Shown piece by piece: positions 1 through 15,431 of a stretch of 64,000 nt of DNA. The DNA is taken from assembly GCF_037975245.1 (NCBI RefSeq), contig NC_092564.1:2195984-2259983 (forward strand). Reading direction: 5' to 3'. A program made the position numbers and the translations under genes. Numbering within the stretch: the stretch's first letter is position 1; the number at the start of each line of letters is the position of its first letter. The notes below the pieces were generated by a model. That model did no database searches and was not told the origin of the DNA. It saw only the letters and a list, made by a program, of their open reading frames with translations. This stretch comes from Apostichopus japonicus. Its lineage: Eukaryota > Echinodermata > Holothuroidea > Aspidochirotida > Stichopodidae.

Positions 1-1611
1 CCGGTGTATACCGATATGTAACATATACCACTAACATATATACCACAGTGCGTATTGGCCTATACTCGTGCGGTTAATGTAACAGACTGATATAGTATCG
101 ATCACATGAGATAGTAATTATACTTACCTTAGTATATTCATATACGTACATATAACGAAACCCACGAGCCCGTGATGGTTCACCGCCACGGGAGATGATG
201 CTGAGGAGAAGTGGGGGGGGGGGGTGGGTTGGGTTGAAGGTTAGTAATAGGGGTTTTGACATAGGGGTATGGTTAAGGAATGACTAAATACCTTGCAGCT
301 AACATGGGTAATTTCCTTGTTAACTAAACAATATGCATTTACCGTGTATCATGACTACACGCACTGTATCCTTGACTAAGTGTACGTGTTTGCAGCGTAT
401 GTGTTTGTGTGTAGTCCGAAAAGTACTCTCGCCTTCCCTGATCTGATATATTATCTTCTCAACCCTTCTTTGATTCTATTGAATATTATCGTCCTCCCCG
501 TCCATGAGGTGAATTAAATGCCCAGCTGTTGTATCAGTAGTATGCACAGGCAGAAGTAGCCTACGTAGCCCAAGTCCCTAGTAGGCGTACGTAGCCTATG
601 TTCCTATAGTACGTAGCCTAATTTCCTAGTACGTATAGCCTAAGTTCATGGGATGATCTCACCCCTTTCGTTAAACATGCTTTCATGTGAGCAAAGTAAA
701 AATACTAATATCAGTTAGGCATGAGTACCAATATAGATCAACCAGCGGGGCCGGGGGTATAACTGGCCCTATCGTTCCAATCTATGACATTATCAGATAC
801 CATTTGGCTGGTGTAGCCGGGACCTGCAGGTCTGATTGTGCTGCACCATGAGGCCATGATTGAACAATTCTTATTATTGCACTGTAATTAAACCATTACC
901 AAAATCCTTCATTTGATAAACTGTAGGGTATGGTGTGTGATTATCCACGCTGCAACTTTGCAACTCGCTAAGATGTGTAACTTTAAGATGTTAAAGAGTC
1001 TCCGACGCCAATAAACATTGGTCTAGCTTGCCTCAACCCCCCCCCCCCCCCACCTCAAACCTGTATTAAATATATGGTCCTGGACGTGGTTAACAATCAT
1101 CAGTAGCCGGCCACTTCTCTTGGGCATCTTCTAGATTCGTTGATATTTGCGCGCACCACTTCGCCCACATCGCCCCTTCCACCCCTCATCACCCCTTACA
1201 AGAGGATGTATAAAAATTTGAAACAAAACAATCTCACTTTTGAGTATTAATTGATATAGATATGGTAATTTATGCTTAAAGTTACTGTGTTGTTTCAGTT
1301 CAAATAATGTTTTTTCCCCCTTGGCTATCGGTAGACCTGTATACCTTGCCCGGAATATTTACGAGAAAAACCTATATGCCCTTTGTGTGTGAAATGGTGT
1401 TGGCCTATTCATAATGAGTCACACTATTTATGAATATTCAGTGATTCGTGTCTCCAGTATGCATACATGCACACGCATCACAAATCTTAAGTCAAAGGGA
1501 TTTTATTTGGTTCAAAGAATCACAATTGACTCATCAGTTATAATAAGTACAGAACTTTCGGTTTCTTTAGTGATGGCGAAGAAAGCTGGCATATTCAACA
1601 TATTTTATCAG

Positions 1612-1614
<3 letters not shown>
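1..1614. other. no gene recognised
   Basis: Apart from the TACGTAGCCTA repeats at 550-645 there are a 12-base G run (213-224) and a 15-base C run (1037-1051). The remainder is AT-rich unique sequence. The minus frame 74-262 is built partly on the G run. Confidence 0.55.
550..645. repeat. degenerate short tandem repeat built on TACGTAGCCTA
   Basis: The words CTACGTAGCC, GTACGTAGCCTA, GTACGTAGCCTA and GTACGTATAGCCTA recur every 20-27 bases, separated by variants of AAGTTCCTAG. TACGTA is self-complementary. No function is apparent. Confidence 0.6.

Positions 1615-1675
<61 letters not shown>
1615..1675. repeat. TA dinucleotide repeat, 61 bp
   Basis: Uninterrupted alternating A and T. It lies about 200 bp upstream of the tRNA-like sequence. 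Confidence 0.95.
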
Positions 1676-1679
<4 letters not shown>

Positions 1680-1875
1680 GTTCAAAGTATCTCTTTCGAG
1701 ATCCGGCTTTAGGAATCACAAATGATTTCGAGTTGGTTAGCATCATATTTGATCTCTAGAGTAAGGCAAAATATGTCACCAAAAACAGAACTAGTATTGT
1801 TTGATACAGGTGACAAACGCCTATAGTGGAATTACGACCTTCTTTACCGGTTTCGAACCTCTGGACATACAATCA

Positions 1876-1960
1876 GCGTCCATAGCCTAGTGGTTAGGGT
1901 GTCCGCGTACAGAGCGGAAGGCCCGTGGTTCGAATCCCGGTGGAGGCTGAAAGTTTTTTC
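1876..1960 (+). ncRNA. tRNA-like sequence, probably the head of a tRNA-derived SINE
   Basis: The sequence folds as a near-complete tRNA. The acceptor arms are 1876-1882 and 1941-1947 with one mismatch (G3-G70). There is a D-arm with GCCT/AGGG pairing, and the anticodon stem TCCGC/GCGGA encloses the loop GTACAGA, giving anticodon ACA. The pol III A box TAGCCTAGTGG (1883-1893) and B box GGTTCGAATCC (1927-1937) match consensus exactly. The T-stem is poor because the 5' side appears to carry an extra base. A TTTTTT terminator lies at 1954-1959. The weak T-stem and the unusual ACA anticodon favour a tRNA pseudogene or SINE over a working tRNA-Cys. Extra family-like sequence may extend downstream. 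No target-site duplication was identified. Confidence 0.6.
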
Positions 1961-3924
1961 ACTGTTCTTGATTTTCCAACTCATTACGATTTTCATTTAT
2001 ATATATATAAAACTCACGATTAGGCTACTTCCAATAAATTATATACGATCGTTCCCGTGAGTAAATGGAGATCAATTTTAACGATTCACATCAAAGTTCT
2101 CACACGAAATATATACTGGAAATAACTTACAATTCGAAGTCAAAAATAATTGACATTCCCACTAGAACAAGGCATTAGTCCATATCACATGACACTAACA
2201 TTATCATATAATGGCGGCGCTGTCATGACAGAAAGCCAACGAAGACAACACGTGGTTTGCCATTTCACTTTTTGTTGAGTTGGGGGTGCGTGGGAGGGGC
2301 GGGAGGAAACGAAGAACTGTATGCTAAGTCAATTGGCATATTGGCTATAGTGCAGCAGCCTATACTTTTGCATATAATGACTTTTTGGGTTCAGTGAAAA
2401 GCTGAGAAGGGAGGAATTCGTAAAGGAGGCCACCGATGGGGACAATAAGTGTTTGAGTTATATTTCTTTGTTTTTACTATATTGTAGTTCAGACAAGGAA
2501 ATGGTTCTCAGCTTAATTTTAAGGATAATGAGTATTTTTTTTTATCATGCAATATGAGATCTCCTTTTGAGGAAAATTTCTCTCCCCCTTTCAACTACGT
2601 GTTTCCAACTTTTCGCTTTGGTAATAGGTCCAAATTTATAAACAAAAATACACCTAAAAGACTGCCCAAATAGTAACCAGAAAAATCAAATATCGAAAAT
2701 TTAAAAAAGTGAAAACATTATTTCCCCCTATTCCCCTAAAGTATATCCTTTTATTGGAGGGAGGGGTGGTTTTGGTCAATTTTGACAGTTTTTGATTCTG
2801 TTTTAATATCCCATAAAATGTACTCCGGTTCATTAGTGCGACTGATCACTGTTCAACTGTCAGATAACGCAGAAAACATCAAAACGTCAAAAAAACTTCT
2901 GATTGGTTTTTAAATGTGATTACAATTAGGTGAAATGTGTCCGGGTGACAAATTTTAATAATTTTAACTCGGGCCATATGCATTACATTATTATACGTGC
3001 TCATTATAGGCCTAAGTCAAATGTCTAGATCGGATCTCTCAACTTGACCAAATCGTCGATTCTGAATAATTCTCAGTAAAGTTTGATGAAATTGCCGCAA
3101 GTGAAGAAGTAAACGTTGAAAGGCTGATGTAAGGGTGAAAATAATAAACCTGAATGGTGCCAGAATGGTACCCCCCCCCCGCCCACCTACCGACCCCCCC
3201 CCCCCTCCGCCCCCTAAAAAACAATGCCCCAATAAAGATATGTTTGGAAATCATTCTTCCTATGTATAGATGCCCTTTGCAGTAAAGACATAATTCTGTT
3301 TTAGTAACGATAATCGTAACTGGACACTTATACTATCCATTTGGGTATATATGTATCCACGTTATCACACATCTGTATAATTCTAAACAGGTCCAACGGA
3401 AATGTTGCTGAGCTCGTCTGGATAATGGCAAACGAAACCTCTTCTTATATGTAAAATAAACATACAGTGCGTCCACCGATCTTAAAAGAGCGTTTTCAAG
3501 TTGAAATGAAATTCGTATATAGGTGTTTTCAGATCCAAAAATGTTACTTTTGGGAAAAGAGAGAGAAGAAGAATTTTGATGAGATAAACTTCTGCGATGA
3601 TTTTTGCTTAAAAAGACCACACACATATGAGAAAAGGATTGTTAGTTGTAACCCTTGTACATCGCTCGAAGCCAGACCGACATGATTCGTAAACTACCAA
3701 CGGCAGTTTTCCGGTAGGTTTGTGTCAGTGCTTCGCTCTAGGTTCAAAATTTGCTTGAAGGTGAATGGTAAACTCATCACCGGGGAAGGGAAAAACCTCT
3801 GGCTTTGTCGTAAAACGCAAGAGGATGTGCGCTGATGAGGGTATTTAAAGGAGCCTGGACAAATAATAATATTGCATCAGAAGACATGGCCATGTAGGCC
3901 TTGGTATATAGGCCTAGATATATG
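1961..3924. other. no gene recognised
   Basis: The stretch is AT-rich with a double C-homopolymer patch at 3171-3206. The overlapping frames at 3017-3254 (minus) are driven by that patch. The frame pair 3333-3626 (minus) and 3467-3685 (plus) overlap each other and show no recognisable motif. Confidence 0.5.
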
Positions 3925-4203
3925 CAGTGTCATACCCGAAATAGTTGGCACCCAGGGCGGATCCTTCCCTTGTCACCCCATGCTGGGGATGCCGTCCCGG
4001 TGGAAGGGGTCTAAGGGGAGGGAGTTTTATTGTTTAAGTGAGGTGACGTAGATGCAAAGCTTTGAACTGATTATAAGTTTAGGAATTCTCATTCTTTTTT
4101 CTATTATTAATATCTCTTTTTTCCCTCATATTTTGTTGTTGTTGTTTGGCTGTGGGCATGATGCCCCCCTGACTGGTACCTGGGCGGACCGCCCTTGCCA
4201 CTG
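3925..4203. mobile_element. candidate short hAT-like non-autonomous element (279 bp)
   Basis: The left end starts CAGTGTCATA and the right end, read on the opposite strand, starts CAGTGGCAAGG. The flanking 8-mers GATATATG and GCTATATA agree at six of eight positions. Only about seven of the first eight terminal bases match, and the flanks are AT-rich, so chance is a real alternative. No coding sequence lies inside. Confidence 0.3.
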
Positions 4204-4654
4204 GCTATATATTTAACAATGAAGTAATGTCCTCAATAATCTCTAGAGAAATCCGATAAATGCCAACAAAATGTAGTCTTTTAATTTCTTTACACCAAAT
4301 TGTCCACGCATTGTGCTAAGCTGTCTGTGCAGTTAAAAATGCCATGTTTACGTCATGCAATAGGATCCAACGTGTACAAAAGCAGCAAAACAGTTGAAAG
4401 ATATGCTAAGTTGCATTTCTGTTAGGGTAATGCTTCATTTTTTTTTCTTTCTATCTTTCTTCCTTATTCCATCTTATAATACTAAATACCAGAAATCAGT
4501 ATAGGCTTACGTGCAAATCTCTGCATAACGTCATTGCAGTCAGTATATATGGTTAAGTATGTGTAAAGAAAACTTGTTGCTTTATGTAAAGTCAAACGGT
4601 TCTTCTTAAATATTATTATGCTATTGTATATAACATTGTGTCATTATGACCAAG

Positions 4655-5268
4655 CAGTGACGTCGCCAGACATTTCAATCTTGGGGTCACAGGGAGGGCA
4701 CGTCACTTAATTAATGCTGTCATAGAGGAGGGGCCTAAGTGGAGGGGTGTCCCCATCCTCTTTGAGAATATTTTTAATTAATTAAGGGTCCTGAGATGCA
4801 ATATGGTGCTATATTTTGCAGCTTGAAGTAACTTTATGTTCAAGAATTTTCGGACTTATTTTTCTGTCCGATATTTATGTTTTTAATATAGGCGGATAAA
4901 AAAGTGATACAAAAAACAGAAATTAACCCTTTTGCTTTGATAATGTTTTAATATAAGAGTGTTGAAATTGAAATTCATGCAGGATAGTAGTGAAGTTAAA
5001 GCACTAGCGGTTCACACCGGGGCCTCCGTGACCTTGTTAGTGAGAAAACAACTTGTTATTGTGATGGTCGGTGGAAAGAAGTTTTACTGATGAACAAAAT
5101 ACGTTTCGTCCGGCTTTGTAAAAAGTTTATGTTTGAGTATTTGTTTTGATACTACAAATCGCATCTGGGGCGCACCTGGGGGGCACAATTTTTTAGGGGG
5201 GTAGGGCACAATTTTTGGGGGGAGGGCACGTGCCCCCCCCCCCAGGCCACCCCTTAGCGACACCACTG
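4655..5268. mobile_element. hAT-like non-autonomous DNA transposon (614 bp)
   Basis: The left terminus CAGTGACGTCGCCA and the right terminus read on the other strand, CAGTGGTGTCGCTA, agree at 11 of 14 positions. The flanking 8-mers TGACCAAG (4647-4654) and TTACCAGG (5269-5276) agree at six of eight, consistent with an aged 8-bp target duplication. CAGTG-type ends with 8-bp duplications are typical of the hAT superfamily. The right end carries long G-rich tracts (minus strand C runs at 5229-5243). No transposase frame is present, so it would depend on an autonomous relative. Confidence 0.6.
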
Positions 5269-5276
5269 TTACCAGG

Positions 5277-8669
<3,393 letters not shown>

Positions 8670-9555
8670 TTGTCATCATCATTCTTACCCAATGAATTTG
8701 GAGCTGTGACGATGTCACATGTATTTCACAAAAAAATGACAGAGTTTCGTCAGATGTGATGTAATAAGTTCTAATAACGACGCCTGGAGCTGTGATGATG
8801 TCACATGAATCGCACAGAAACATGACAGAGCAACATCGGATGTGATGTAATCACTAATCAAGGCTAATTACGAAGCTGGAGCTGTAATGGTGTCACATGA
8901 ATTGCACATAAACATGACAAAGTCACGTCGGATGTGATGTAATCATCATTCTTAACCAAGGAATTTGGAGCTGTGATGGTGTCACATGAATCGCACAGAA
9001 ACATCACAAAGTTACGTCGGATGTGACGTAATCATCATTCTTAACCAATGAATTTGGAGCTGTGATGATGTCACATGAATCACACGGAAACATGACAGAG
9101 TTACATCGGATGTGACGTAATCATCATTCTTAACCAATGAATTTGGAGCTGTGATGGTGTCACATGAATCGCACAGAAACATCACAAAGTTACGTCGGAT
9201 GTGACGTAATCATCATTCTTAACCAATGAATTTGGAGCTGTGATGGTGTCACATGAATCACACGGAAACATGACAGAGTTACATCGGATGTGACGTAATC
9301 ATCATTCTTAACCAATGAATTTGGAGCTGTGATGGTGTCACATACGAAAACATGACAGAGTTACATCGGATGTGACGTAATCATCATTCTTAACCAAGGA
9401 ATTTGGAGCTGTGATGGTGTCACATGAATCGCACGGAAACATGACAGAGTTACATCGGATGTGACGTAATCAGTTATAATTAAGTAGCTGGAGCTGTACT
9501 ATGGTTACGTGATTCAGACAGAACAAGAAAGAGGTACACCGAATGTGATGTAATG
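8670..9555. repeat. 89-bp tandem satellite, about 10 copies
   Basis: The landmark GGAGCTGT recurs with gagc at 8701, 8787, 8879, 8968, 9057, 9146, 9235, 9324, 9406 and 9491. Central spacing is exactly 89 bp (five intervals); outer intervals are 82-92. Each copy holds CCAATGAATTTGGAGCTGTG, a GTCACATGAATC segment, and GGATGTGACGTAATCATC. One copy (9324-9405) has a 7-bp deletion. Edge copies are more diverged. Two further degenerate relatives lie outside the array at about 10136-10210 and 10220-10257. Confidence 0.93.
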
Positions 9556-10257
9556 TTGAGATCACGGGATGAGCAACCAGTAGCTTCGAGTAGAGGGTAC
9601 GGATTACGAATCTTGCCCTGAAGGGGGGGGGGGGTGTTTATAAGGGTCATGCAATGCAACCTAAGAATTCCACAGTTATCGATCCAATTAAGCGATGAAA
9701 AGATCAAGTTGATTTTAGTTGATTTGTTCACTTCTGCTCTCTGAATAACGTGAGTAATGTCGATGGAAAATGATGGTACTGTTGATTGGTCGATTAAAAA
9801 ACACACCTCCAAAAAATTAATATTAATAACCGCAATTGCTCCAAGGAGCCAATCACAAGTTGCAGCCAAGGAAGTCCCCTAGTGTCGTCTAAACATAAAA
9901 CATGTGTCGACTAAAATCTGATTGTTCTAGAAGGGCTAAATTTAGGTCAGAAGAATAACAATTCATTAACTTTTGCTTTATATTTGAGAGTGAGAACAGA
10001 CGAGTAAACACGCTCCCAGGGATGCATAAAATCTGGGGACCATCTTCAGAGCTGCTAGGAGGAAATTAAAGGAGCTTACCGAATAAATTAAATATATTCT
10101 TTAAATATTACATGACAGCAATCAGTCCCAACCAAGAAGCTGGAGCTACGCTAAAGTCACGTGATCGGTCCAGATACAAGAACCAATACACCGGATGTGA
10201 TGTAGCAAGTCTCAAACAGGAAGTTAGATGTGCAATTTGACAGAAACATGGAACAGC
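9556..10257. other. spacer between the two satellites with diverged 89-bp-family relics
   Basis: A G run lies at 9623-9634. From about 10135 the words GAAGCTGGAGCTACG, GTCACGTGATC and CCGGATGTGATGTAGC mark a decayed 89-bp-family copy. ACAGAAACATGGAACAGCCAC at about 10240-10260 suggests a second one running into the 69/71-bp array. The minus-strand frame 9480-9869 crosses repeat sequence and is not regarded as a gene. Confidence 0.55.
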
Positions 10258-11112
10258 CACAGGGAAATACCGAAGCATAATGACATCCACCAATCACAAG
10301 ATCAAGTACTTAGAGTTAGTAACCTACTGAGTAATATCGCGTAGCATAATGATATCCACAAATCACAAGATCAAGTATACCTAGGGTTAGTAACCTACTG
10401 AGTAATATCGCGTAGCATAATGATATCCACCAATCACAAGATCAAGTATACTTAGGGTTAGCAACCTACGGAGTAATATCGCGTAGCATAATGATATCCA
10501 CCAATCACAAGATCAAGTACTTACAGTTAGTAACATACTGAGTAATATCGCGTAGCATAATGATATCCACCAATCACAAGATCAAGTATACTTAGGGTTA
10601 GCAACCTACGGAGTAATATCGCGTAGCATAATGATATCCACCAATCACAAGATCAAGTACTTACAGTTAGTAACATACTGAGTAATATCGCGTAGCATAA
10701 TGATATCCACCTATCACAAGATCAAGTACTTAGAGTTATAGTAACCTACGGAGTAATATCGCGTACTCTAATGATGTCCACCAATCACAAGATCAAGTAC
10801 TTACAGTTAGTAACCTACTGAGTAATACCGCGTAGCATAATGACATCCACCAATCACAAGATCAAGTACCTACAGTTAGTAACCTACTGAGTAATATCGC
10901 GTAGCATAATGACATCCACCAATCACAAGATCAAGTATACTTAGGGTTAGTAACCTACGGAGTAATATCGCGTAGCATAATGATATCCACCAATCACAAG
11001 ATCAAGTACTTACAGTTAGTAACCTACTGAGTAATATCGCGTAGCATAATGACATCCACCAATCACAAGATCAAGTTATACTTAGAGTTAGTAACCTACG
11101 GAGTAATATCGA
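10258..11112. repeat. 69/71-bp satellite with 140-bp dimeric higher-order repeat, about 12 copies
   Basis: The landmark AATCACAAGATCAAGT starts at 10292, 10361, 10432, 10503, 10572, 10643, 10712, 10783, 10852, 10921, 10992 and 11061. Intervals alternate 71 and 69 bp over much of the array, so the effective period there is 140 bp. The 71-bp form has TATACTTAGGGTTAG; the 69-bp form has TACTTACAGTTAG. The segments 10432-10571 and 10572-10711 are nearly identical dimers. Each monomer contains CACCAATCACAAG and GAGTAATATCGCGTAGC. Monomers are contiguous. Confidence 0.94.
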
Positions 11113-12190
11113 CTAATTTAATGCCAGACTTGTTCATATATCATTCAGGTTTGGTAATCTAGTGAATTATTTCGTAAATCAGAAGAAGTAACAAATGAAA
11201 ATAACTTGAACGATGAAGTAATATTGTTCATATGTTTAGTTCATTTATTTAAATTTGTTTAAATTTATTGGCAATATACCTGCACTGTTTCAAATATTGT
11301 AACATGAGAATTAAACAGTTTTTTAAAAACATATATTAGCCAGAGTACCGTTCTCTGTGGTTGTGGTTATGGGAGGGGTGTATTGATTATTTTGTATGTG
11401 AACTTATCAACCACATATACTATCTACGAACTCCGACGGAATGTTTTCCAGAGTAAGAGCAAAACGTTTTTCTTCCACTTGAACTACTTGAATTTTTTTC
11501 ATTAAACAGTTGATTGAAGAAAACTATATTGTCCTTCATCTTTCAATAATGTATTTTCATATATTATTTTACGTTAGTTGGGTTCTAAGTAGTCAAACAG
11601 TGTCTTTATGATTCCGATTAGTGCAAAATAAGCAACTTAAAGTTCAGAAAAAAGTTTGTAAAAAATATTCATGTATTTTTACCAAAGATATTTTCTTGAA
11701 GAAACAGAAAGAACTTTTCCGAATAAACTTCAGGCCTGAAGTACAAATAGCTCAGAAAAATAGTTTTACAATTATTACTGTAATCTTGAGCTGATTTTAA
11801 TTCGATATCGACTGGAAGAAACTTTCATATCGTAAATGAAAAAAAAAACCTTCAATTCTGATAAAGATTAAACATTAAACAGAAATTGATTTTCTTAAAC
11901 TCGTAAACTCCCGAGGATCCGTCGAGGATGATCAAAATTGTATACAGATTTGAAAAGTCTCCAGCTGGCGTTCCTTACATTGGTTTATTTTCATGTTAAA
12001 GTGTCCAATATTCAAGTAAATCAAATAAGTCATTTGAGTAATTTCTTCTCAAATATTGGGAAAGCTCAAGTTTGCGACCCTTCAGAATCGGTTAAGTTTA
12101 ATTCTTCAATGTTACAATGCTATTATATATTTTCAATATAGAAAGAAAGGATAAGGGAAAAAACAAAACAAAATAAGACAAAGGGATATA

Positions 12191-12246
12191 CCTCCCCTAC
12201 CCCTCCCCCTCCCCTACCCCTCCCCCTCCCCTCCCCTCCCCCTCCC
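12191..12246. repeat. C-rich CCCCT/CCCCTA tract (G4/i-motif candidate)
   Basis: About 56 bases consist of C4-5 runs separated by single T or TA. The minus strand therefore has at least nine closely spaced runs of three or more G, enough for several stacked quadruplexes, and the plus strand could form an i-motif. It lies in the 5' flank, 13 kb upstream of Mox. Confidence 0.85.
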
Positions 12247-13879
12247 ATCTTTCTTCTGTCAACCAATTCAGTGCGCCATTCCTGTCTTCGAAATTCATTT
12301 ATAAGTTCAGAAGAGACATTTTGAAAGTCTCGTAAAAGCGTAATCTCTGGTATAAGTTGAACTCAATATCCTAGATTCGCAAATGTCATTATGGATATAA
12401 TTCGAGGTTGACGAGTACTCTAAAAGTGAAGAGCCGTATAAGCGGAGACACGCCTCCTGGTTGGTAGGATGTAAACTAAGAAATAATATTCGCCAAACAC
12501 GCTCCTTAATTTCCGTTAAACATTGTATGTCGCAGAAAGAGAAAACACCAGATGTGATAAAAACATGTCTAATGGGTTTTATAGATAATTTTGACATCAG
12601 TGTCTTACCGTGTCGTGTGGTAAGTTAATTGTTTAGGTTACGAGAATCTGGTCTCCTAGTTAGCGAACCAGCTAATCTCTTCAACTGAACTGCGCTTGTA
12701 CAGGCTTAGACGTTCATCTTGGAAACGATGTTCGCAGATGAAAACTTAATCTCGTTATCCAATGGTTTGGACAAAGAAAACTGTCAATTTGTGTTAAATA
12801 CACATGTTTTGCTTGTCAAAAGTACAGATTAACATAAGAGGTCGTAACACTATTTGAAATTTATTACCAATATACTTGATAACAAATTAGCCAGGTTTTT
12901 TTTTGAAAATCTATTTTTATTCACTTTGGCAAAACATTTACATTCAAGATAACTCAAAAACATGACGTCGAATTCATAAAAATAGAAAAAAGGTATTATC
13001 TTGATAACTTTGCAAAGACACCATTTATATGAAGTTATTTATAAGAAACAACAACAAAATAAATAAACAAAAACAATAAATACCTGCAGGAATTTATCAG
13101 AAATGTGATTTTTTGTTTCGATTTCTTTTCATGTTTCACAAAAAAAGTAGAATCTGATCGAAACAAATGAACATGTAATACGACATAATCTTCGACTTCA
13201 AAATGCCTTTTCTAGTTGTGTTGACTTATTTCGTTAGATGTTGGTATAATGATTTGTATTTGCATTCAAGGCTCTGGCTGTGCCTCTTCATGTTTCAATG
13301 GTGACTGTGGGTTATATTATTATATTAGTATTAAGATATGTTCTATTTCCCCCCTCCATTTATTGATAACTCTAGAATCAAACGAACAATAAACTTCATA
13401 CTTTCATACTAGATGCTTCAAATTATATAAACGTCATAACACAATAACAGTTGTTCTAAGAAAAACAACACAATGGATCGAACGAGATTAATGGACAAGA
13501 AAATCGTATGTCCCGAATTAGGCTTGTTCAAGTGCAAGAAGTTAACTTTACTTTTACTATAGGATATCGACGTTGTGTCTACTTTTTTACACTTACTGTC
13601 AACCTAAATTTATAGAAAAAATCCTCTACAACAGGAATACATTTATTCAATTTACATTGAAAGATGAAATGCTTCATATATAAAATAAGAAAATTGTATG
13701 GGTGAGCTACATTAACACCGAAACCAAGTAGGTTCTATTTTCATTCTGTAACAGAAAGCAGATTTCGAATAAATGGAGGGAACATAATCCTAATTCTAAT
13801 TAATTTGATTAATAAAAAACAAGCGGAGTTTAATTTAGAGGTAAAGTCTTAAATCTAGTATATAATAATAGTTTGCTTT

Positions 13880-13985
<106 letters not shown>

Positions 13986-15155
13986 AGCGTATATTACTAT
14001 TATATATAGAAGAAATTTATAACATTTAAATTATCAAAGGAAAAAAAGTAATTCAGTAAAACTAATATTAGCATTTTACATTGGTTTGAATTTTGAATTC
14101 ATCTTCATCGTTGTGGAAACGTTTAAAGGAACTACTGAGTTGAACTATCTGAAAATAAATCTGAAAAGATCGTTTACCTGCGGTTCTTTATATATATAAT
14201 CAAATAAAATCGAATAAACGAATTAAATAAATACATTTTTTCATCAGTAATTCAATTATCATTACATATATATTGATTTACAATATTAGGCTTTAGCTAT
14301 AACTGTAGAAGGTTGTTTTTTTTATAATTGAGAAAGTTTATCATATGACTTCCAAACAATAACTTCCTATTTTCCCCGAAATTAACTAAAGATTGTTTAA
14401 AAGTGAACAAAATTTCAATTATTACAATAATGAATATGAAATTGATATTAAAGGCCACATAAGGTTTAGACTGACAGATTAATATAAGAATACAGACGTA
14501 ACGGAAATTATTGTCAGATGCAGTAAGTATTAAAGAAATTTAATTATCAATTTTCTTATCGATAATTTAAAAATGGTTAACGAAGGATGGTTTCATATTT
14601 AGTAATGGAGAAACACTTTTATAAGATTTGATGCTAAAACCGGGGGCAAGATTTAAAAAGAAGCTACCTTAATTAATTTACAGAACGACAAATGAAAGCG
14701 TGGAATATTTCGGTTATGATTTTACTTAGAATTTTCAATTACATTAATATGAAATATATTCTTTACATTGATATGTAAAAGAAATTATGCGTCAAAAGTG
14801 TGTTGGAAGGTTTCGAAAGTGTGTGGCCATTTTAGCATATATAGCAATTTCCCGGTTACTATATATTTCATTTAGTTATAAATTAATGTGTGATCCGTTT
14901 GACGATATATAGAGGGGAGGAAGGTGTGGTTGATGGTGTGGGTAGGGGGTGGGGGAGGTAGTACTTGAAAAGGGGAACTTTAATTTGTCTTGAACCAATG
15001 CAATGGACAATACTACAGCATGCATGTACGACAAAAAAAGGAAGACTTCAACACCTTTAAGATATGTTTACATAGTATATATGTACTTTCAACTTACACG
15101 GCCCATGTTTATATTCAAAAGTAACTTGAACCTGCTCGGTTGTTTATAAAGCCTC

Positions 15156-15396
15156 TACATATAGCATCTATATATAGCCTCTATATATAGCCTATATATA
15201 GCCTATATATATACATATATTTATAGCCTATATATAAATATATATATATATAGGCTATATATAAATATAGGCTATATATATCTAGGCTATATATATATAG
15301 GTTATATATGTATAGAGGATTTTTATATAGCCTCTATATATAGTCTCTATTTATAGCCTATATATAGCCAATATATATATAACCTATCTATACATT

Positions 15397-15431
<35 letters not shown>

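Noticed and set aside
1876-1947. Functional tRNA-Cys(ACA)
   Set aside because: The T-stem does not pair properly, the acceptor has a mismatch, and ACA is not the usual Cys anticodon (GCA). A SINE head or pseudogene fits better.
9480-9869. 129-residue minus-strand frame
   Set aside because: It crosses the end of the 89-bp satellite and a G homopolymer; no motif.
10258-11112. CRISPR-like regular repeats
   Set aside because: The monomers are contiguous and about 70 bp long with no unique spacers; this is a satellite in a eukaryotic genome.
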